DNA from: Duganella sp. BJB480
GTDB taxonomy: Bacteria > Pseudomonadota > Gammaproteobacteria > Burkholderiales > Burkholderiaceae_D
Length of the DNA stretch: 64,000 nucleotides
Assembly: GCA_003416985.1 (NCBI GenBank)
Contig: QVIN01000002.1
Location: 248,001 to 312,000, forward strand
Reading direction: 5' to 3'
Shown: positions 8,151-17,321 of the stretch, in pieces
Numbering within the stretch: the first letter of the stretch is position 1
Layout of the letters: the number at the start of each line of letters is the position of its first letter
Notes under the pieces: generated by a model
Databases searched by the model: none
What the model saw: only the letters and a program-made list of their open reading frames with translations
Told to the model about the DNA's origin: nothing
Program-made: the position numbers and the translations under genes

Positions 8151-9520
8151 TGAGCAATATCCGTATCCCCGCCGTTTTGGCCACGGTCCTGCTGCTGGGC
8201 GCCTGTTCGCTGACGCCGGTGCTGGAGCAACCGCCGGCGCCGCTGCCGGCCAGCTATGGCGAGGCCGCCTCGTCCACCAACGCCGCCGATCTCGGCTGGC
8301 AAACCATGTTCGGCGATCCGCGCCTGCGCGCGCTGATCAACCTGGCGCTGAAGAACAACCGCGACCTGCGGCTGGCGCTGCTGAACGTGCAGTCGGTGCG
8401 CGCGCAGTTCGACATCCAGGACAGCAACCGCCTGCCCACATTGACGGCCAACGCCGGCGTGGTCAAGCAACGCAGCGCCGGCGTGGTGGACAGCCAGAAG
8501 TCCGTCGGCCTGGGCATCAGCGCCTTCGAGCTCGACGTGTTCGGCCGCGTGGCCGCGCTGTCCGAGTCGGCCTTCGCGCGCTACATGGCCAGCGACGAAA
8601 ACCGCCGTGCCGTGCAGATCTCGCTGGTGGGCGCGGTGGCCGACGCCTACTTCGCCCAGCGCCTGGCGGAAGAACAGCTGCAGCTGACCGAGCGCACGCT
8701 GGCCGACTGGCAGCGCTCGCTGGAACTGGCGAAGCAGCTGAAATCCGCCCGCCAGCGCAGCGGCCTGGATGTCGCCGAAGCGGACGGCCAGGTCGCCACC
8801 GCCCAGGCCGACCGCGAAGCGCGCCTGCGCGCCGTGGCGCTGGCCGGCAACGCGCTGGACCTGCTGACCGGCGTGCGCGCACCGGATGCCCTGCCGCCCG
8901 GCATGGCGCTGGACAAGCAGCCGGTGCTGGTGCAGCTGCCGGCCGGCCTGCCATCCGACCTGCTGACGCGCCGCCCCGACATTCGCCAGGCCGAGCAGGC
9001 GCTGGTGGCCGCCAACGCCGACATCGGCGCGGCGCGCGCGGCGTTCTTCCCGCAAATCTCGCTGACGGCCAGCCTCGGCTACGCCAGCCCTTCGCTGTCC
9101 GGCATGTTCGACAGCGGCAACCGCGTCTGGTCGTTCGCGCCGCAGATCACGCAGCCGCTGTTCAACCACGGCAGGCTGCGCTCCGAACTGCGGCTGGCCG
9201 AGGTGCGCAAGTCCGCCGCCGTGGTCGAATATGAAAAAGCCGTGCAGACCGCCTTCCGCGAGGTGGCCGACGGCCTGGCGGGCCGGGCCACCTACGGCCG
9301 CCAGCTCGAAGCCCAGTCGCGGGTGGTCAACAGCGCCGAACGCCGCCTGGCACTGTCCCGCCTGCGCTACGAAGCCGGCCAGGACAGCCGCCTGGAGCTG
9401 CTGGACGCCCAACGCCTGCTGTACACCGCCCAGCAAACCCAGCTGGAACTGCGGCGCAACGAGTTCGGCAACGCCGTGGCGCTGTACAAGGCGCTGGGCG
9501 GCGGCCTGCGCACCGAGTAG
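8147..9520 (+). CDS. RND outer-membrane channel lipoprotein (NodT/OprM/AdeC family)
   Basis: The protein has 457 residues with a lipobox (VLLLGAC, C20) and two OEP repeats. The first holds NNRDLRLALLNVQSVRAQFDIQDSNRLPT and the second RRPDIRQAEQALVAANADIGAARAAFFPQISL. This is the TolC-like fold of trimeric channels. The start ATG at 8147 overlaps the pump stop (ATGA), so production is coupled. It completes the tripartite efflux pump encoded from 3849. A second, distinct paralogue of this family lies at 14758 in the ABC exporter operon. Confidence 0.92.
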   Translation: MMSNIRIPAVLATVLLLGACSLTPVLEQPPAPLPASYGEAASSTNAADLGWQTMFGDPRLRALINLALKNNRDLRLALLNVQSVRAQFDIQDSNRLPTLTANAGVVKQRSAGVVDSQKSVGLGISAFELDVFGRVAALSESAFARYMASDENRRAVQISLVGAVADAYFAQRLAEEQLQLTERTLADWQRSLELAKQLKSARQRSGLDVAEADGQVATAQADREARLRAVALAGNALDLLTGVRAPDALPPGMALDKQPVLVQLPAGLPSDLLTRRPDIRQAEQALVAANADIGAARAAFFPQISLTASLGYASPSLSGMFDSGNRVWSFAPQITQPLFNHGRLRSELRLAEVRKSAAVVEYEKAVQTAFREVADGLAGRATYGRQLEAQSRVVNSAERRLALSRLRYEAGQDSRLELLDAQRLLYTAQQTQLELRRNEFGNAVALYKALGGGLRTE

Positions 9521-9538
9521 CGCCCGTTTGTGGGGCAT

Positions 9539-9552
9539 TTGATCCAGATCAT
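9539..9552. promoter_or_regulatory. FNR/ANR-type box upstream of the universal stress protein pair
   Basis: TTGATCCAGATCAT matches TTGAT-N4-ATCAA at 9 of 10 conserved positions. Its centre at 9545.5 puts a class II start near 9587, and TAGCCT at 9575-9580 is a fitting -10. The first USP gene starts at 9609. Positions were read directly; control by an FNR-family protein is inferred. Confidence 0.75.
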
Positions 9553-9608
9553 ATATTTTACGTAAGGCGTTTGTTAGCCTGAGTTTTTCAATTGACCTGG
9601 AGAACGCC

Positions 9609-10451
9609 ATGTCCTACAAAACCATACTCGTCCACGTTGACAGCTCGGAGCACGCCCCGGAGCGTATCGACGTGGCGGCGCGCCTGGCCCGCGATCAGGA
9701 CGCACACCTGATCGGCGCGGCCACCACCGGTATCTCGGGCGAGTTCTACCGCAACAGCGCCATGATGTATGGCGGCGTGGTGCCGCAGGACCAGCTCGAC
9801 GACCTGGTTCGGAACGCCGAAAGCTCGCTGGAACGTTTCGAAGACCAGGCCCGCAAGGCCGACGTGCGCTACGAGCGCCGCATCAGCGACGACGAAGCCC
9901 AGAACGGCCTGGTGTTCCAGGCCCGCTACGCCGACCTGGTCGTGCTCAGCCAGTGCGAACCGGGCGAGGAAGGCCTGCTGATGGGCCCCGGCCTGGCGGC
10001 CTATCAGGCGTTGAACGGCGGCCGTCCGGTGCTGGTGGTGCCGTATGCCGGCACCTACCCGCACATCGACCGCCACGCGCTGGTCGCCTGGGACGGCAGC
10101 CGCGCCGCCACCCGCGCCGTGACCGACGCGCTGCCGCTGCTGCGCCGCAGCGCCCGCGTGACGCTGGTGGTGTTCGATCCAAGCCGTCAATACGGCGTGC
10201 ACGGCGCCGAGCCGGGCGCCGACATCGCGCTGTTCCTGGCGCGCCACGGCGTCAAGGTCGAAGTCCTGCAGCAGCCCAAGCCGGAAGGCATGAACGTCGG
10301 CGAAGCCTTGCTGTCGCTGTCGGCCGACCTCGGCAACGACCTGCTGGTGATGGGCGCCTACGGCCACCAGCGCTGGCGCGAAACGGTGCTGGGCGGTGTC
10401 ACGCGCACCATCCTGGCATCGATGACGTTGCCGGTGCTGATGTCGCACTAA
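9609..10451 (+). CDS. Tandem-domain universal stress protein
   Basis: The protein has 280 residues with two UspA domains. Each begins with a beta strand (YKTILVHVDSSEH; RHALVAWDGSRAATRAV) and the C-terminal one ends with the nucleotide-binding loop MGAYGHQRWRETVLGG, close to G-x2-G-x9-G. USPs are cytoplasmic stress and survival proteins, often induced by anoxia. The gene lies under an FNR-type box and is followed after 9 bases by a second tandem USP, about 45% alike by eye, so the pair forms a small anaerobic operon born of duplication. The start follows GACCTGGAGAACGCC, with GGAG at a good distance. Confidence 0.88.
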   Translation: MSYKTILVHVDSSEHAPERIDVAARLARDQDAHLIGAATTGISGEFYRNSAMMYGGVVPQDQLDDLVRNAESSLERFEDQARKADVRYERRISDDEAQNGLVFQARYADLVVLSQCEPGEEGLLMGPGLAAYQALNGGRPVLVVPYAGTYPHIDRHALVAWDGSRAATRAVTDALPLLRRSARVTLVVFDPSRQYGVHGAEPGADIALFLARHGVKVEVLQQPKPEGMNVGEALLSLSADLGNDLLVMGAYGHQRWRETVLGGVTRTILASMTLPVLMSH

Positions 10452-10460
10452 GGAACCGCG

Positions 10461-11315
10461 ATGAGCTACAAGACCATCGTCGTGCACTGCGACCAGTCGC
10501 AGCACGCCGCGGCCCGTTACGCGCTGGCCGCCAGGGTCGCCCTGGCCGCCGGCGCGCATCTGACGGGCGTCGCGCTCACCGGCATTTCGCGTTACGCGGA
10601 ATGGAACGACAGCCTGGGCGCCTGGCCGCTGCCGCCGCACGTGCTCGACCATCTGCGCCACCAGGCCGGCGCCGCGCTCGCCACATTCGAACGCGACGTG
10701 GCGGCGGCCGGCGTGGACCAGTGGTCCAGCAGCCTGTACGAGGACGACGCGGAAAGCGGCCTGCTGCAGCACGCGCGCTACGCCGACCTGCTGGTGCTGG
10801 GGCAGACCGATCCCGACGACATCCAGTTCGGCATCAGCCGTCCGCTGCCGCCGGAACTGCTGCTGCAAGGCGGCCGTCCGCTGCTGCTGGCGCCGAACAC
10901 AGGCAACCCGGCCGGCGACGCGCCGGCATCGGGCGCCTTCCGCCATCCGCTGCTGGCCTGGGATGGCGGCAACCGGGCGGCGCGCGCCTTCACCGACGCG
11001 CTGCCCTTGCTGAAGCTGGCCGAACGCATCACGCTGCTGGTGCTGAACGCCGACCAGGACAAGGCCCGCCACGGCGGCGAGCCGGGCGCCGACATGGCGC
11101 TGTTCCTGGCCCGCCACGGCGTGCGGGTGGATGTGATGCGCGAGTTCACGACGCTGGAGACCGGCGCCGCCCTGCTGGGCGCGGCGGCCGAACGCGGCTG
11201 CGACTTGCTGGTGATGGGCGGCTACGGCCACCGCCGCCTGCATGAAACGCTGCTGGGCGGCGCGACCCGCAGCGTGCTGCGCGGGATGACGCTGCCGGTG
11301 CTGATCTCGCACTGA
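10461..11315 (+). CDS. Second tandem-domain universal stress protein
   Basis: The protein has 284 residues and parallels the preceding gene: YKTIVVHCDQSQHAAARYAL at the start, a second domain beginning HPLLAWDGGNRAARAFTDALPLL, and the closing loop MGGYGHRRLHETLLGGATRSVLRGM, with the G-x2-G-x9-G spacing of ATP-binding USPs. The shared block HGxEPGADxALFLARHGV in both proteins shows recent duplication. It is expressed from the same FNR-boxed promoter at 9539. The stop is 15 bases from the convergent phaC stop, with no clear terminator between them. Confidence 0.87.
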   Translation: MSYKTIVVHCDQSQHAAARYALAARVALAAGAHLTGVALTGISRYAEWNDSLGAWPLPPHVLDHLRHQAGAALATFERDVAAAGVDQWSSSLYEDDAESGLLQHARYADLLVLGQTDPDDIQFGISRPLPPELLLQGGRPLLLAPNTGNPAGDAPASGAFRHPLLAWDGGNRAARAFTDALPLLKLAERITLLVLNADQDKARHGGEPGADMALFLARHGVRVDVMREFTTLETGAALLGAAAERGCDLLVMGGYGHRRLHETLLGGATRSVLRGMTLPVLISH

Positions 11316-11330
11316 GACCAGCCCCTCCGT

Positions 11331-13076
11331 TTAGTGCTGCAACACGAACCGTCCTGGCGCCGGGCCCAACACCCGGCCCAGGCCCATGGCCGGCGGCGCC
11401 ACGCGATGCCGGTCGCCATGGCGCACCAGCCATTGCTGCCAGTGCGGCCACCATGAACCCTCCTTGCGGTCCGCGCTGTCCAGCCATTCCTGCGGGCTGT
11501 TGTAGCCGGCGCCGGCCACGTTGTCGGGATGGCAGCGATAGCTGCGGTTGGCATGCCCGGGCTCGGAGACGATGCCCGCGTTATGCCCGCCGGACGCCAG
11601 CACGAAGTCGATCACCGCACCGCTCAGCAAATGGATCTTGTACACCGAGCGCCACGGCGAAACGTGGTCGCGCTCGGTGCCGACCACGAACATCGGCGTG
11701 CGGATGTCGGACAGCGCGATCGGCTTGCCCTGCGCCAGGTAGCGCCCCTCGGCCAGGTCGTTGCGCAGGAACAGCCCGTGCAGGTACTCGCTGTGCATGC
11801 GGAACGGCAGGCGGGTGCTGTCGGCGTTCCAGGTCATCAGGTCGTTGGGCGCGGTGCGCTCGCCCATCAGGTACTCGCGCATCATGCGCGACCACACCAG
11901 GTCGCGCGCGTGCAGCAGCTGGAACGAGGCGGCCATCTGGTCGCCGTCCAGGTAGCCCTGGTCCCACATCAGCGCGTCGAGGAAGGCCAGCTCGCTGTCG
12001 TCGATGAACAGGCCCAGCTCGCCCGGCTCGCTAAAGTCGGTCTGCGCCGCCAGCAGCGTCACCGAGGCCAGCTTGGCATGCTTGCCGTGCTCGCCCGAGT
12101 CGATGGCGGCCGAGGCGATCGCCAGCAGTGTGCCGCCCAGGCAGTAGCCGACCGCGTGCACCGGCACGCCGCCGCCCAGCCGGTCGGCCTGCTCCAGCGC
12201 GGCGAACACGCCCAGCCGCAGATAGTCGTCCATGCCCATGTCGCGGTCGTGCTGGTCCGGATTGCGCCAGGACAGCATCAACACGGTATGGCCTTGCTGC
12301 ACCAGGTAGCGCACCAGCGAGTTGTGCGGCGACAGGTCGAGGATGTAGTACTTCATGATCCACGACGGCACGATCAGCACCGGCTCGCGGTAGACGTGCT
12401 CGGTCTGCGGCGAATACTGGATCAACTCGATCAGCTCGTTGCTGAAGATGACCTCGCCCGGCGTCACCGCCACGTCCTGGCCCGGCACGTAGCTCGGCCC
12501 GGTCGGCTCCGGCACCGCCATGTCCGGCGGCGCCAGGCGGCGGCACAGGTCGCGCCGCCAGTTGAGCGCGCCGTCCATCAGGCTGCGCCCGCCGCTGGCG
12601 GCGGCCGCCCGCAACACTTCGGGATTGGTCCAAGGGAAGTTCGACGGCGAGTACATGTCCAGCAGCTGGCGGGCGGTGAAGGCCACCACCTCGGCATGAT
12701 GCGGCGCCACGCCGCGCACGCCGCTGGTGGCCTGGTCCCAGAACTGCTCCGCCTGCTTGAAATTCTGCGCATACTGTGCGTAGGGCCATTGCCGCCAGGC
12801 GTCGCTGTCGAAACGGCTGTCGCCGCCGACGGCCGGCTTGCCGCCCGGGGCCAGTCCGCCCAGATAGCTGGCGGCAAGCTCGGTGCACTTGCCCGGCGCG
12901 ACCGCCAGGTGTTGCAGCCAGTCCTGGAACGCCAGCGACATCGCGATCGGCGACACGCCGCCCGTCAGGCGCGCCATCTGGCTTTGCAGGTACAGGTCCA
13001 GCGCGTTGCTTTGCTCCTCGGCGGCCGGCGGCTTCGGTGCCGTGGTCGGAACTACTTTCAGCTGTGCGGTTTTCAC
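11331..13076 (-). CDS. phaC: Poly(3-hydroxyalkanoate) synthase
   Basis: The protein has 581 residues with an alpha/beta hydrolase core. The nucleophile elbow GYCLGG carries cysteine 312 in place of the lipase serine, the hallmark of PHA synthases. Other family blocks are LIVPSWIMKYYILDLSPHNS, the VLMLSWRNP strand, the aspartate in GTERDHVSPW and the histidine in ASGGHNAGIV. It polymerises hydroxyacyl-CoA into storage granules. The N-terminal domain is present and the size matches class I. No phaA/phaB/phaR is nearby. It is divergent from a MaoC-PTA gene, with an FNR box at 13134 that fits a promoter in this direction too (CATAAT -10 at 13110-13105). Confidence 0.9.
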   Translation of the reverse strand: MKTAQLKVVPTTAPKPPAAEEQSNALDLYLQSQMARLTGGVSPIAMSLAFQDWLQHLAVAPGKCTELAASYLGGLAPGGKPAVGGDSRFDSDAWRQWPYAQYAQNFKQAEQFWDQATSGVRGVAPHHAEVVAFTARQLLDMYSPSNFPWTNPEVLRAAAASGGRSLMDGALNWRRDLCRRLAPPDMAVPEPTGPSYVPGQDVAVTPGEVIFSNELIELIQYSPQTEHVYREPVLIVPSWIMKYYILDLSPHNSLVRYLVQQGHTVLMLSWRNPDQHDRDMGMDDYLRLGVFAALEQADRLGGGVPVHAVGYCLGGTLLAIASAAIDSGEHGKHAKLASVTLLAAQTDFSEPGELGLFIDDSELAFLDALMWDQGYLDGDQMAASFQLLHARDLVWSRMMREYLMGERTAPNDLMTWNADSTRLPFRMHSEYLHGLFLRNDLAEGRYLAQGKPIALSDIRTPMFVVGTERDHVSPWRSVYKIHLLSGAVIDFVLASGGHNAGIVSEPGHANRSYRCHPDNVAGAGYNSPQEWLDSADRKEGSWWPHWQQWLVRHGDRHRVAPPAMGLGRVLGPAPGRFVLQH

Positions 13077-13133
13077 TTGTCCTCCTGGATGTAAGATGCA
13101 TAGATTATGGTTGGGGCGTGTCCCCGAAGTATT

Positions 13134-13147
13134 TGATCTGGATCAAA
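13134..13147. promoter_or_regulatory. Perfect FNR box shared by two divergent promoters
   Basis: TTGATCTGGATCAA is a perfect palindromic FNR/ANR site. On the + strand its centre is about 41.5 bases before a start near 13182, with TAGACT at 13170-13175 as -10 for the MaoC-PTA gene. On the - strand the same centre fits a start near 13099 with CATAAT (13110-13105) as -10 for phaC. One box may thus activate both genes. Confidence 0.8.
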
Positions 13148-13204
13148 TACTTCCGGGAGGGCGCTCTCTAGACTGCCCTGCATTGTTAACCAACTCCCAC
13201 AATC

Positions 13205-14608
13205 ATGAACGCTTCCGACGACATCATCGAGAATATCACCTACGACGAACTGCATGTCGGCCAGACCGCGCGCCTGTGCCGCACGCTGACCAAGGAGGAC
13301 ATCGCCGCCTTCGCGGCCGTCTCCGGCGACGTCAACCCCGCCCACGTCGATCCCGAATACGCCGGCCACACGCTGTTCCACGGCGTGATCGCGCACGGCA
13401 TGTGGGGCGCGGCGCTGATCTCGCGCCTGCTGGGCACGGTGCTGCCCGGCCCCGGCACGATCTACCTCGGGCAGACGCTGCAGTTCCTCAAGCCGGTGCG
13501 CATCGGCGACGAACTGCGCATCACCGCCACGGTGACCTCGATGGAGCCCGCCAAGAAACATGTGTTGCTCGACTGCGAGATCAAGAACCAGACCGGCGCC
13601 GTGGTGCTGAACGGCGTCGCCACGGTGATCGCGCCGAGCGAGAAGGTGCGCCGGCCGCGCGTCCACATGCCGTCGATCAGCCTGTCCCAGGTGCACGCCA
13701 ATTATGCCAGCCTGATGGAGGCGGCGGCGCCGCTGACGCCGGTGCGCTGCGGCGTGGTCCATCCCTGCGACGAGGCATCGCTGCGCGGCGCCCTCGACGC
13801 CGCCGCCCACAAGCTGATCGTGCCGGTGCTGATCGCTCCGGAGGCGCGGCTGCGCGCCCTGGCCGAGGGCGCAGGCCTGTCGCTGGAAGGCGTGGAGCTG
13901 GTGGACGTGCCGCACAGCCACGCGGCGGCCGCGCGCGCCGCCGCCATGGCCGCCGCCGGCGAGGTGGAAATGCTGATGAAAGGCAGCCTGCACACCGACG
14001 AGATGATCTCCGCCGTGCTGGCCGCGCCGGGCCTGCGCACGGCGCGCCGGCTGTCGCACGTGTTCCGCATCGAGGTGCCGCTGTACGACAAGGTGCTGCT
14101 GATCTCGGACGGCGCGCTCAACATCCAGCCCACGCTGGACGACAAGGTCGACATCGTGCAGAACGCCATCGAGCTGGCGCACGCGCTGGGCACGCCCCAG
14201 CCCAAGGTCGCCATCTTGTCGGCGGTCGAGACGGTCACGCCGAAGATCCCCTCCACGCTCGACGCGGCGGCCTTGTGCAAGATGGCCGAGCGCGGCCAGA
14301 TCAGCGGCGCGCTGCTGGACGGCCCGCTGGCCTTCGACAACGCCATCTCGCCGATGGCCGCGCGCGTGAAAGGCATCGTCTCCGAGGTGGCCGGCCACGC
14401 CGACATCCTGATCGCGCCCGACCTGGAGGCCGGCAACCTGCTGGCCAAGCAGCTCGAATACCTGGCCGGCGCCGCCGTGTGCGGCGTGGTGCTGGGCGCG
14501 GCCGTGCCGATCGCCCTGACCAGCCGCGCCGACGACGCCGCCGCCCGCACCGCCTCGGCCGCGCTGGCGCTGATGCTGGCCCACCGCTACCGCCAGCAGC
14601 ACCCGTAA
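13205..14608 (+). CDS. Bifunctional MaoC-like enoyl-CoA hydratase / phosphate acyltransferase
   Basis: The protein has 467 residues. Residues 1-145 form a MaoC hotdog domain (FAAVSGDVNPAHVDPEYA ... HGVIAHGMWGAALIS), which carries the D and H hydratase pair. Residues about 165-467 are a PTA/PTB phosphotransacylase domain (VPVLIAPEARLRA, MLMKGSLHTDEMISAV, DGALNIQPTLDDK, LLDGPLAFDNAIS). The fused enzyme could hydrate enoyl-CoA and exchange acyl-CoA for acyl-phosphate, allowing ATP to be made by an acetate or butyrate kinase without oxygen. No such kinase lies beside it here. It is driven by the FNR box at 13134 and ends in an intrinsic terminator. Confidence 0.88.
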   Translation: MNASDDIIENITYDELHVGQTARLCRTLTKEDIAAFAAVSGDVNPAHVDPEYAGHTLFHGVIAHGMWGAALISRLLGTVLPGPGTIYLGQTLQFLKPVRIGDELRITATVTSMEPAKKHVLLDCEIKNQTGAVVLNGVATVIAPSEKVRRPRVHMPSISLSQVHANYASLMEAAAPLTPVRCGVVHPCDEASLRGALDAAAHKLIVPVLIAPEARLRALAEGAGLSLEGVELVDVPHSHAAAARAAAMAAAGEVEMLMKGSLHTDEMISAVLAAPGLRTARRLSHVFRIEVPLYDKVLLISDGALNIQPTLDDKVDIVQNAIELAHALGTPQPKVAILSAVETVTPKIPSTLDAAALCKMAERGQISGALLDGPLAFDNAISPMAARVKGIVSEVAGHADILIAPDLEAGNLLAKQLEYLAGAAVCGVVLGAAVPIALTSRADDAAARTASAALALMLAHRYRQQHP

Positions 14609-14630
14609 GCTCCCCGTAAGTTCCCCTCGG

Positions 14631-14660
14631 ACGGACGGCGCCCGCCGTCCGTTTATTGAT
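14631..14660 (+). terminator. Intrinsic terminator of the MaoC-PTA gene
   Basis: ACGGACGGCG pairs perfectly with CGCCGTCCGT (14643-14652), making a 9-10 bp stem with a small loop. The downstream bases TTATTGATTTTTGA are T-rich. The hairpin starts 22 bases after the stop, and its T-rich tail runs straight into the FNR box of the next operon. Confidence 0.85.
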
Positions 14661-14662
14661 TT

Positions 14663-14676
14663 TTGATCTACATCAA
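14663..14676. promoter_or_regulatory. Perfect FNR box upstream of the ABC exporter operon
   Basis: TTGATCTACATCAA is a perfect FNR/ANR palindrome. Its centre (14669.5) lies 41.5 bases before about 14711, and TACACT at 14700-14705 is an appropriate -10, so this looks like a class II FNR promoter for the gene starting at 14758. Confidence 0.8.
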
Positions 14677-14757
14677 TTACACGCGCTTGACTGCCGCCGT
14701 ACACTGCCCTCGCTGCTTGATTTTCGGCATCACCCACCAATCACCAGGAGTTTGACT

Positions 14758-16251
14758 ATGTTCCAGCCTGCGCCGTTCGCCAGGCCACGCACCGCCGTGA
14801 GCGCGGCCGCGCTGTCCGCCGTGCTGTCCGCCGCGATGCTGCTGCCAGGCTGCGGCTCGATGGCGCCGCAGTACGCCCGGCCGCCGCTGCCGGTCGCCGA
14901 CCGCTACGACGCGCCCGCCGCCACCGGCGCCGCCGCCGCCCTGCCCGAATGGCGCGGCTACTTCGCGCCGCCGGCGCTGCAGGCCATGATCGTCGAGGCG
15001 CTGGCGCAGAACCGCGACCTGCGCATCGCCGCCCTGCGCGTCGAGCAGGCCCGCGCCGCCTACGGCATCGAGCGCGCCAACCGGTTCCCGATCGTGGCCG
15101 CGCAAGCGAGCGGACAGCGCCAGCAGGTGCCGGCCGACCTGAGCCTGACGCGCCACGAGATGATCACCAGCCAGTACCAGGCCGGACTGGGCGTGAGCGC
15201 CTGGGAGATCGACCTGTGGGGCCGCCTGGCCAGCCTGCGCGGCGCCGCGCTGGAAGACTACCTGGCCAGCGACGCCGCGCGCCGCGCCATCACGATGTCG
15301 CTGATCACCCACGTGGCCGAGGGTTACTTCGACGTGCGCGAGATCGACCAGCGCATCGCGCTGGCCCGCCGCACGCTGGCCACCCGCCAGGAAAGCTACC
15401 GCATCTTCTCGCGCCGGGTCGCGGTCGGCGCCACCTCGCGCCTGAACCTGACCCAGGTCGAAACCCTGCTGCTGCAGGCGCAGGCGCTCGCGAGCCAGCT
15501 GGAGCAGGAGCGCGACCGCAAGCGCCACGCGCTGCAACTGCTGGTCGGCGGCCCCAACGCGCTGGCGCCGCTGGACGCCGAAGCCGCCAACGCGGCCGGC
15601 AACCTGGCCGACCCGCTGCCCGCGCTCGCCCCCGGCCTGCCGTCCGCATTGCTGGAGCGCCGCGCCGACATCGTCGCCGCCGAGCACCAGCTGCGCGCGG
15701 CCAACGCCAACATCGGCGCCGCCCGCGCCACCTTCTTCCCGCAGGTCAGCCTGACCGCCGCGCTGGGCACCGCCAGCGCGGAGCTGGACGGCCTGTTCGC
15801 CGGCGGCAGCCGCTCGTGGACCTTCGCCCCCAGCATCACGCTGCCGCTGTTCGACGGCGACCGCCGCCGCCAGAACCTGACGCTGGCCGAGGCGCGCCGC
15901 GACAGCGCCATCGCCAACTACGAGAAGACCATCCAGGGCGCCTTCCGCGACGTGGCCGACGCGCTGTCCGCTCAAACCTGGCTGACCGCACAGGTGGGCA
16001 TCGCCGAACGCACCCTGCAAGTACAACGCGAACGCGCCCGCCTGTCCCAGCTGCGCTACGACAGCGGCGCCGCGCCCTTCCTCGACGTGCTCGACGCCCA
16101 GCGCGACCTGCTCAGCGCCGAACAGCAGCTGATCCAGCTGCGCCGCGCCCTGCTGGGCGCCGGCATCGCCCTGTACAGCGCGCTCGGCGGCGACCCCGTG
16201 CTGGCCGCGCCGCCGCTCGCTTCCATTGACCTTCCCCTGACCCGCATATGA
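14758..16251 (+). CDS. Outer-membrane efflux lipoprotein (NodT family) of an ABC exporter operon
   Basis: The protein has 497 residues. The ATG at 14758 follows CAGGAG and opens a lipoprotein signal with C32 (MLLPGC). Two OEP repeats follow (NRDLRIAALRVEQARAAYG; RRADIVAAEHQLRAANANIG), the TolC-like channel fold. It is only moderately like the paralogue at 8147. The next gene (HlyD adaptor) overlaps its stop by 4 bases, so here the channel gene comes first. It should form the exit duct for the RbbA-like ABC transporter encoded downstream. Expression is probably switched on by low oxygen through the FNR box at 14663. Confidence 0.9.
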   Translation: MFQPAPFARPRTAVSAAALSAVLSAAMLLPGCGSMAPQYARPPLPVADRYDAPAATGAAAALPEWRGYFAPPALQAMIVEALAQNRDLRIAALRVEQARAAYGIERANRFPIVAAQASGQRQQVPADLSLTRHEMITSQYQAGLGVSAWEIDLWGRLASLRGAALEDYLASDAARRAITMSLITHVAEGYFDVREIDQRIALARRTLATRQESYRIFSRRVAVGATSRLNLTQVETLLLQAQALASQLEQERDRKRHALQLLVGGPNALAPLDAEAANAAGNLADPLPALAPGLPSALLERRADIVAAEHQLRAANANIGAARATFFPQVSLTAALGTASAELDGLFAGGSRSWTFAPSITLPLFDGDRRRQNLTLAEARRDSAIANYEKTIQGAFRDVADALSAQTWLTAQVGIAERTLQVQRERARLSQLRYDSGAAPFLDVLDAQRDLLSAEQQLIQLRRALLGAGIALYSALGGDPVLAAPPLASIDLPLTRI

Positions 16252-17321
16252 CCCCAGACCTGACACGCAAACTCGCCGCGGCCGCCGTCGGCGCCGCCCT
16301 GCTGGCCGGCGCCGGCTACGCCTGGTACCGCATGCACCCGACCGGCCCCGGCCCCGAATTCACCAGCGGCAACGGCCGCATCGAAGCGACCGAGATCGAC
16401 GTCGCCGCCAAGCTGCCCGGCCGCCTGCAGGACATCGCCGTCAACGAAGGCGACTTCGTCGCCGCCGGCCAGGTGCTGGCCCACATGCAGGCCACCTCGC
16501 TGCAAGCGCAGCGCGACGAAGCCGCCGCCCGCCAGGCGCAGGCGCAAACCGCCGTCGCCAGCGCCGACGCCATGGTCGCCATGCGCCAGAGCGACTACCA
16601 GGCCGCGCAGGCGCTGGTGGTGCAGCGCGAAAGCGAACTCGATGCCGCCCAGCGCCGCCTCAAGCGCTCCGAAACGCTGGTGCTCGAAGGCGCCTCGTCC
16701 GAACAGGAGCTGGACGACGACCGCGCCCGCGTGCGCGCCACCAGCGCCGTGATCCGCGCCGCCCGCGCGCAAGTGGAAGCGGCCAGCAGCGCCGTCGAAG
16801 CCGCGCGCACCCAGGTGGCGGGCGCCCGCGCCTCGGTCACCGCAGCCAAGGCCACGGTCGACCGCATCGACGTCGACCTGGCCGACAGCGCCCTGACCGC
16901 GCCGCGCGCCGGTCGCGTGCAATACCGCATCGCGCAGGCCGGCGAAGTGCTGGGCAGCGGCGGCAAGGTGCTCAACCTGGTCGACCTGGCCGACGTGTAC
17001 ATGACCTTCTTCGTGCCCGAGCAGGCCGCGGGCAAGCTGGCGCTGGGCGCGCCGGTGCGCGTGATCCTCGACGCCGCGCCGCAGTACGTGCTGCCGGCGC
17101 GCGTGTCCTTCGTCGCCAGCACCGCGCAGTTCACGCCGAAAACGGTGGAGACCACCAGCGAGCGCCAGAAGCTGATGTTCCGCGTCAAGGCGCAGATCGA
17201 TCCGGCGCTGCTGCAAAAGCATATGAAACTGGTCAAGACCGGCCTGCCCGGCGTGGCCTGGGTGCAGCTTGACGCCAGCACGCCATGGCCGGCCAACCTG
17301 GAAATCAAGGTGCCGCAATGA
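16248..17321 (+). CDS. HlyD-family membrane fusion protein (YhiI-like)
   Basis: The protein has 357 residues with an N-terminal signal anchor ([21 protein letters not shown]), a lipoyl/barrel half ([22 protein letters not shown]), a long coiled coil at about 80-205 rich in A/R/Q/E, then [19 protein letters not shown] and a C-terminal beta domain. It bridges an inner-membrane ABC transporter to an outer-membrane channel. It overlaps the genes on both sides by 4 bases (ATGA), giving tight coupling. The order channel, HlyD, ABC fusion, permease resembles the yhiI-rbbA-yhhJ arrangement of enterobacteria with an outer-membrane factor added. Confidence 0.9.
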   Translation: MTPDLTRKLAAAAVGAALLAGAGYAWYRMHPTGPGPEFTSGNGRIEATEIDVAAKLPGRLQDIAVNEGDFVAAGQVLAHMQATSLQAQRDEAAARQAQAQTAVASADAMVAMRQSDYQAAQALVVQRESELDAAQRRLKRSETLVLEGASSEQELDDDRARVRATSAVIRAARAQVEAASSAVEAARTQVAGARASVTAAKATVDRIDVDLADSALTAPRAGRVQYRIAQAGEVLGSGGKVLNLVDLADVYMTFFVPEQAAGKLALGAPVRVILDAAPQYVLPARVSFVASTAQFTPKTVETTSERQKLMFRVKAQIDPALLQKHMKLVKTGLPGVAWVQLDASTPWPANLEIKVPQ

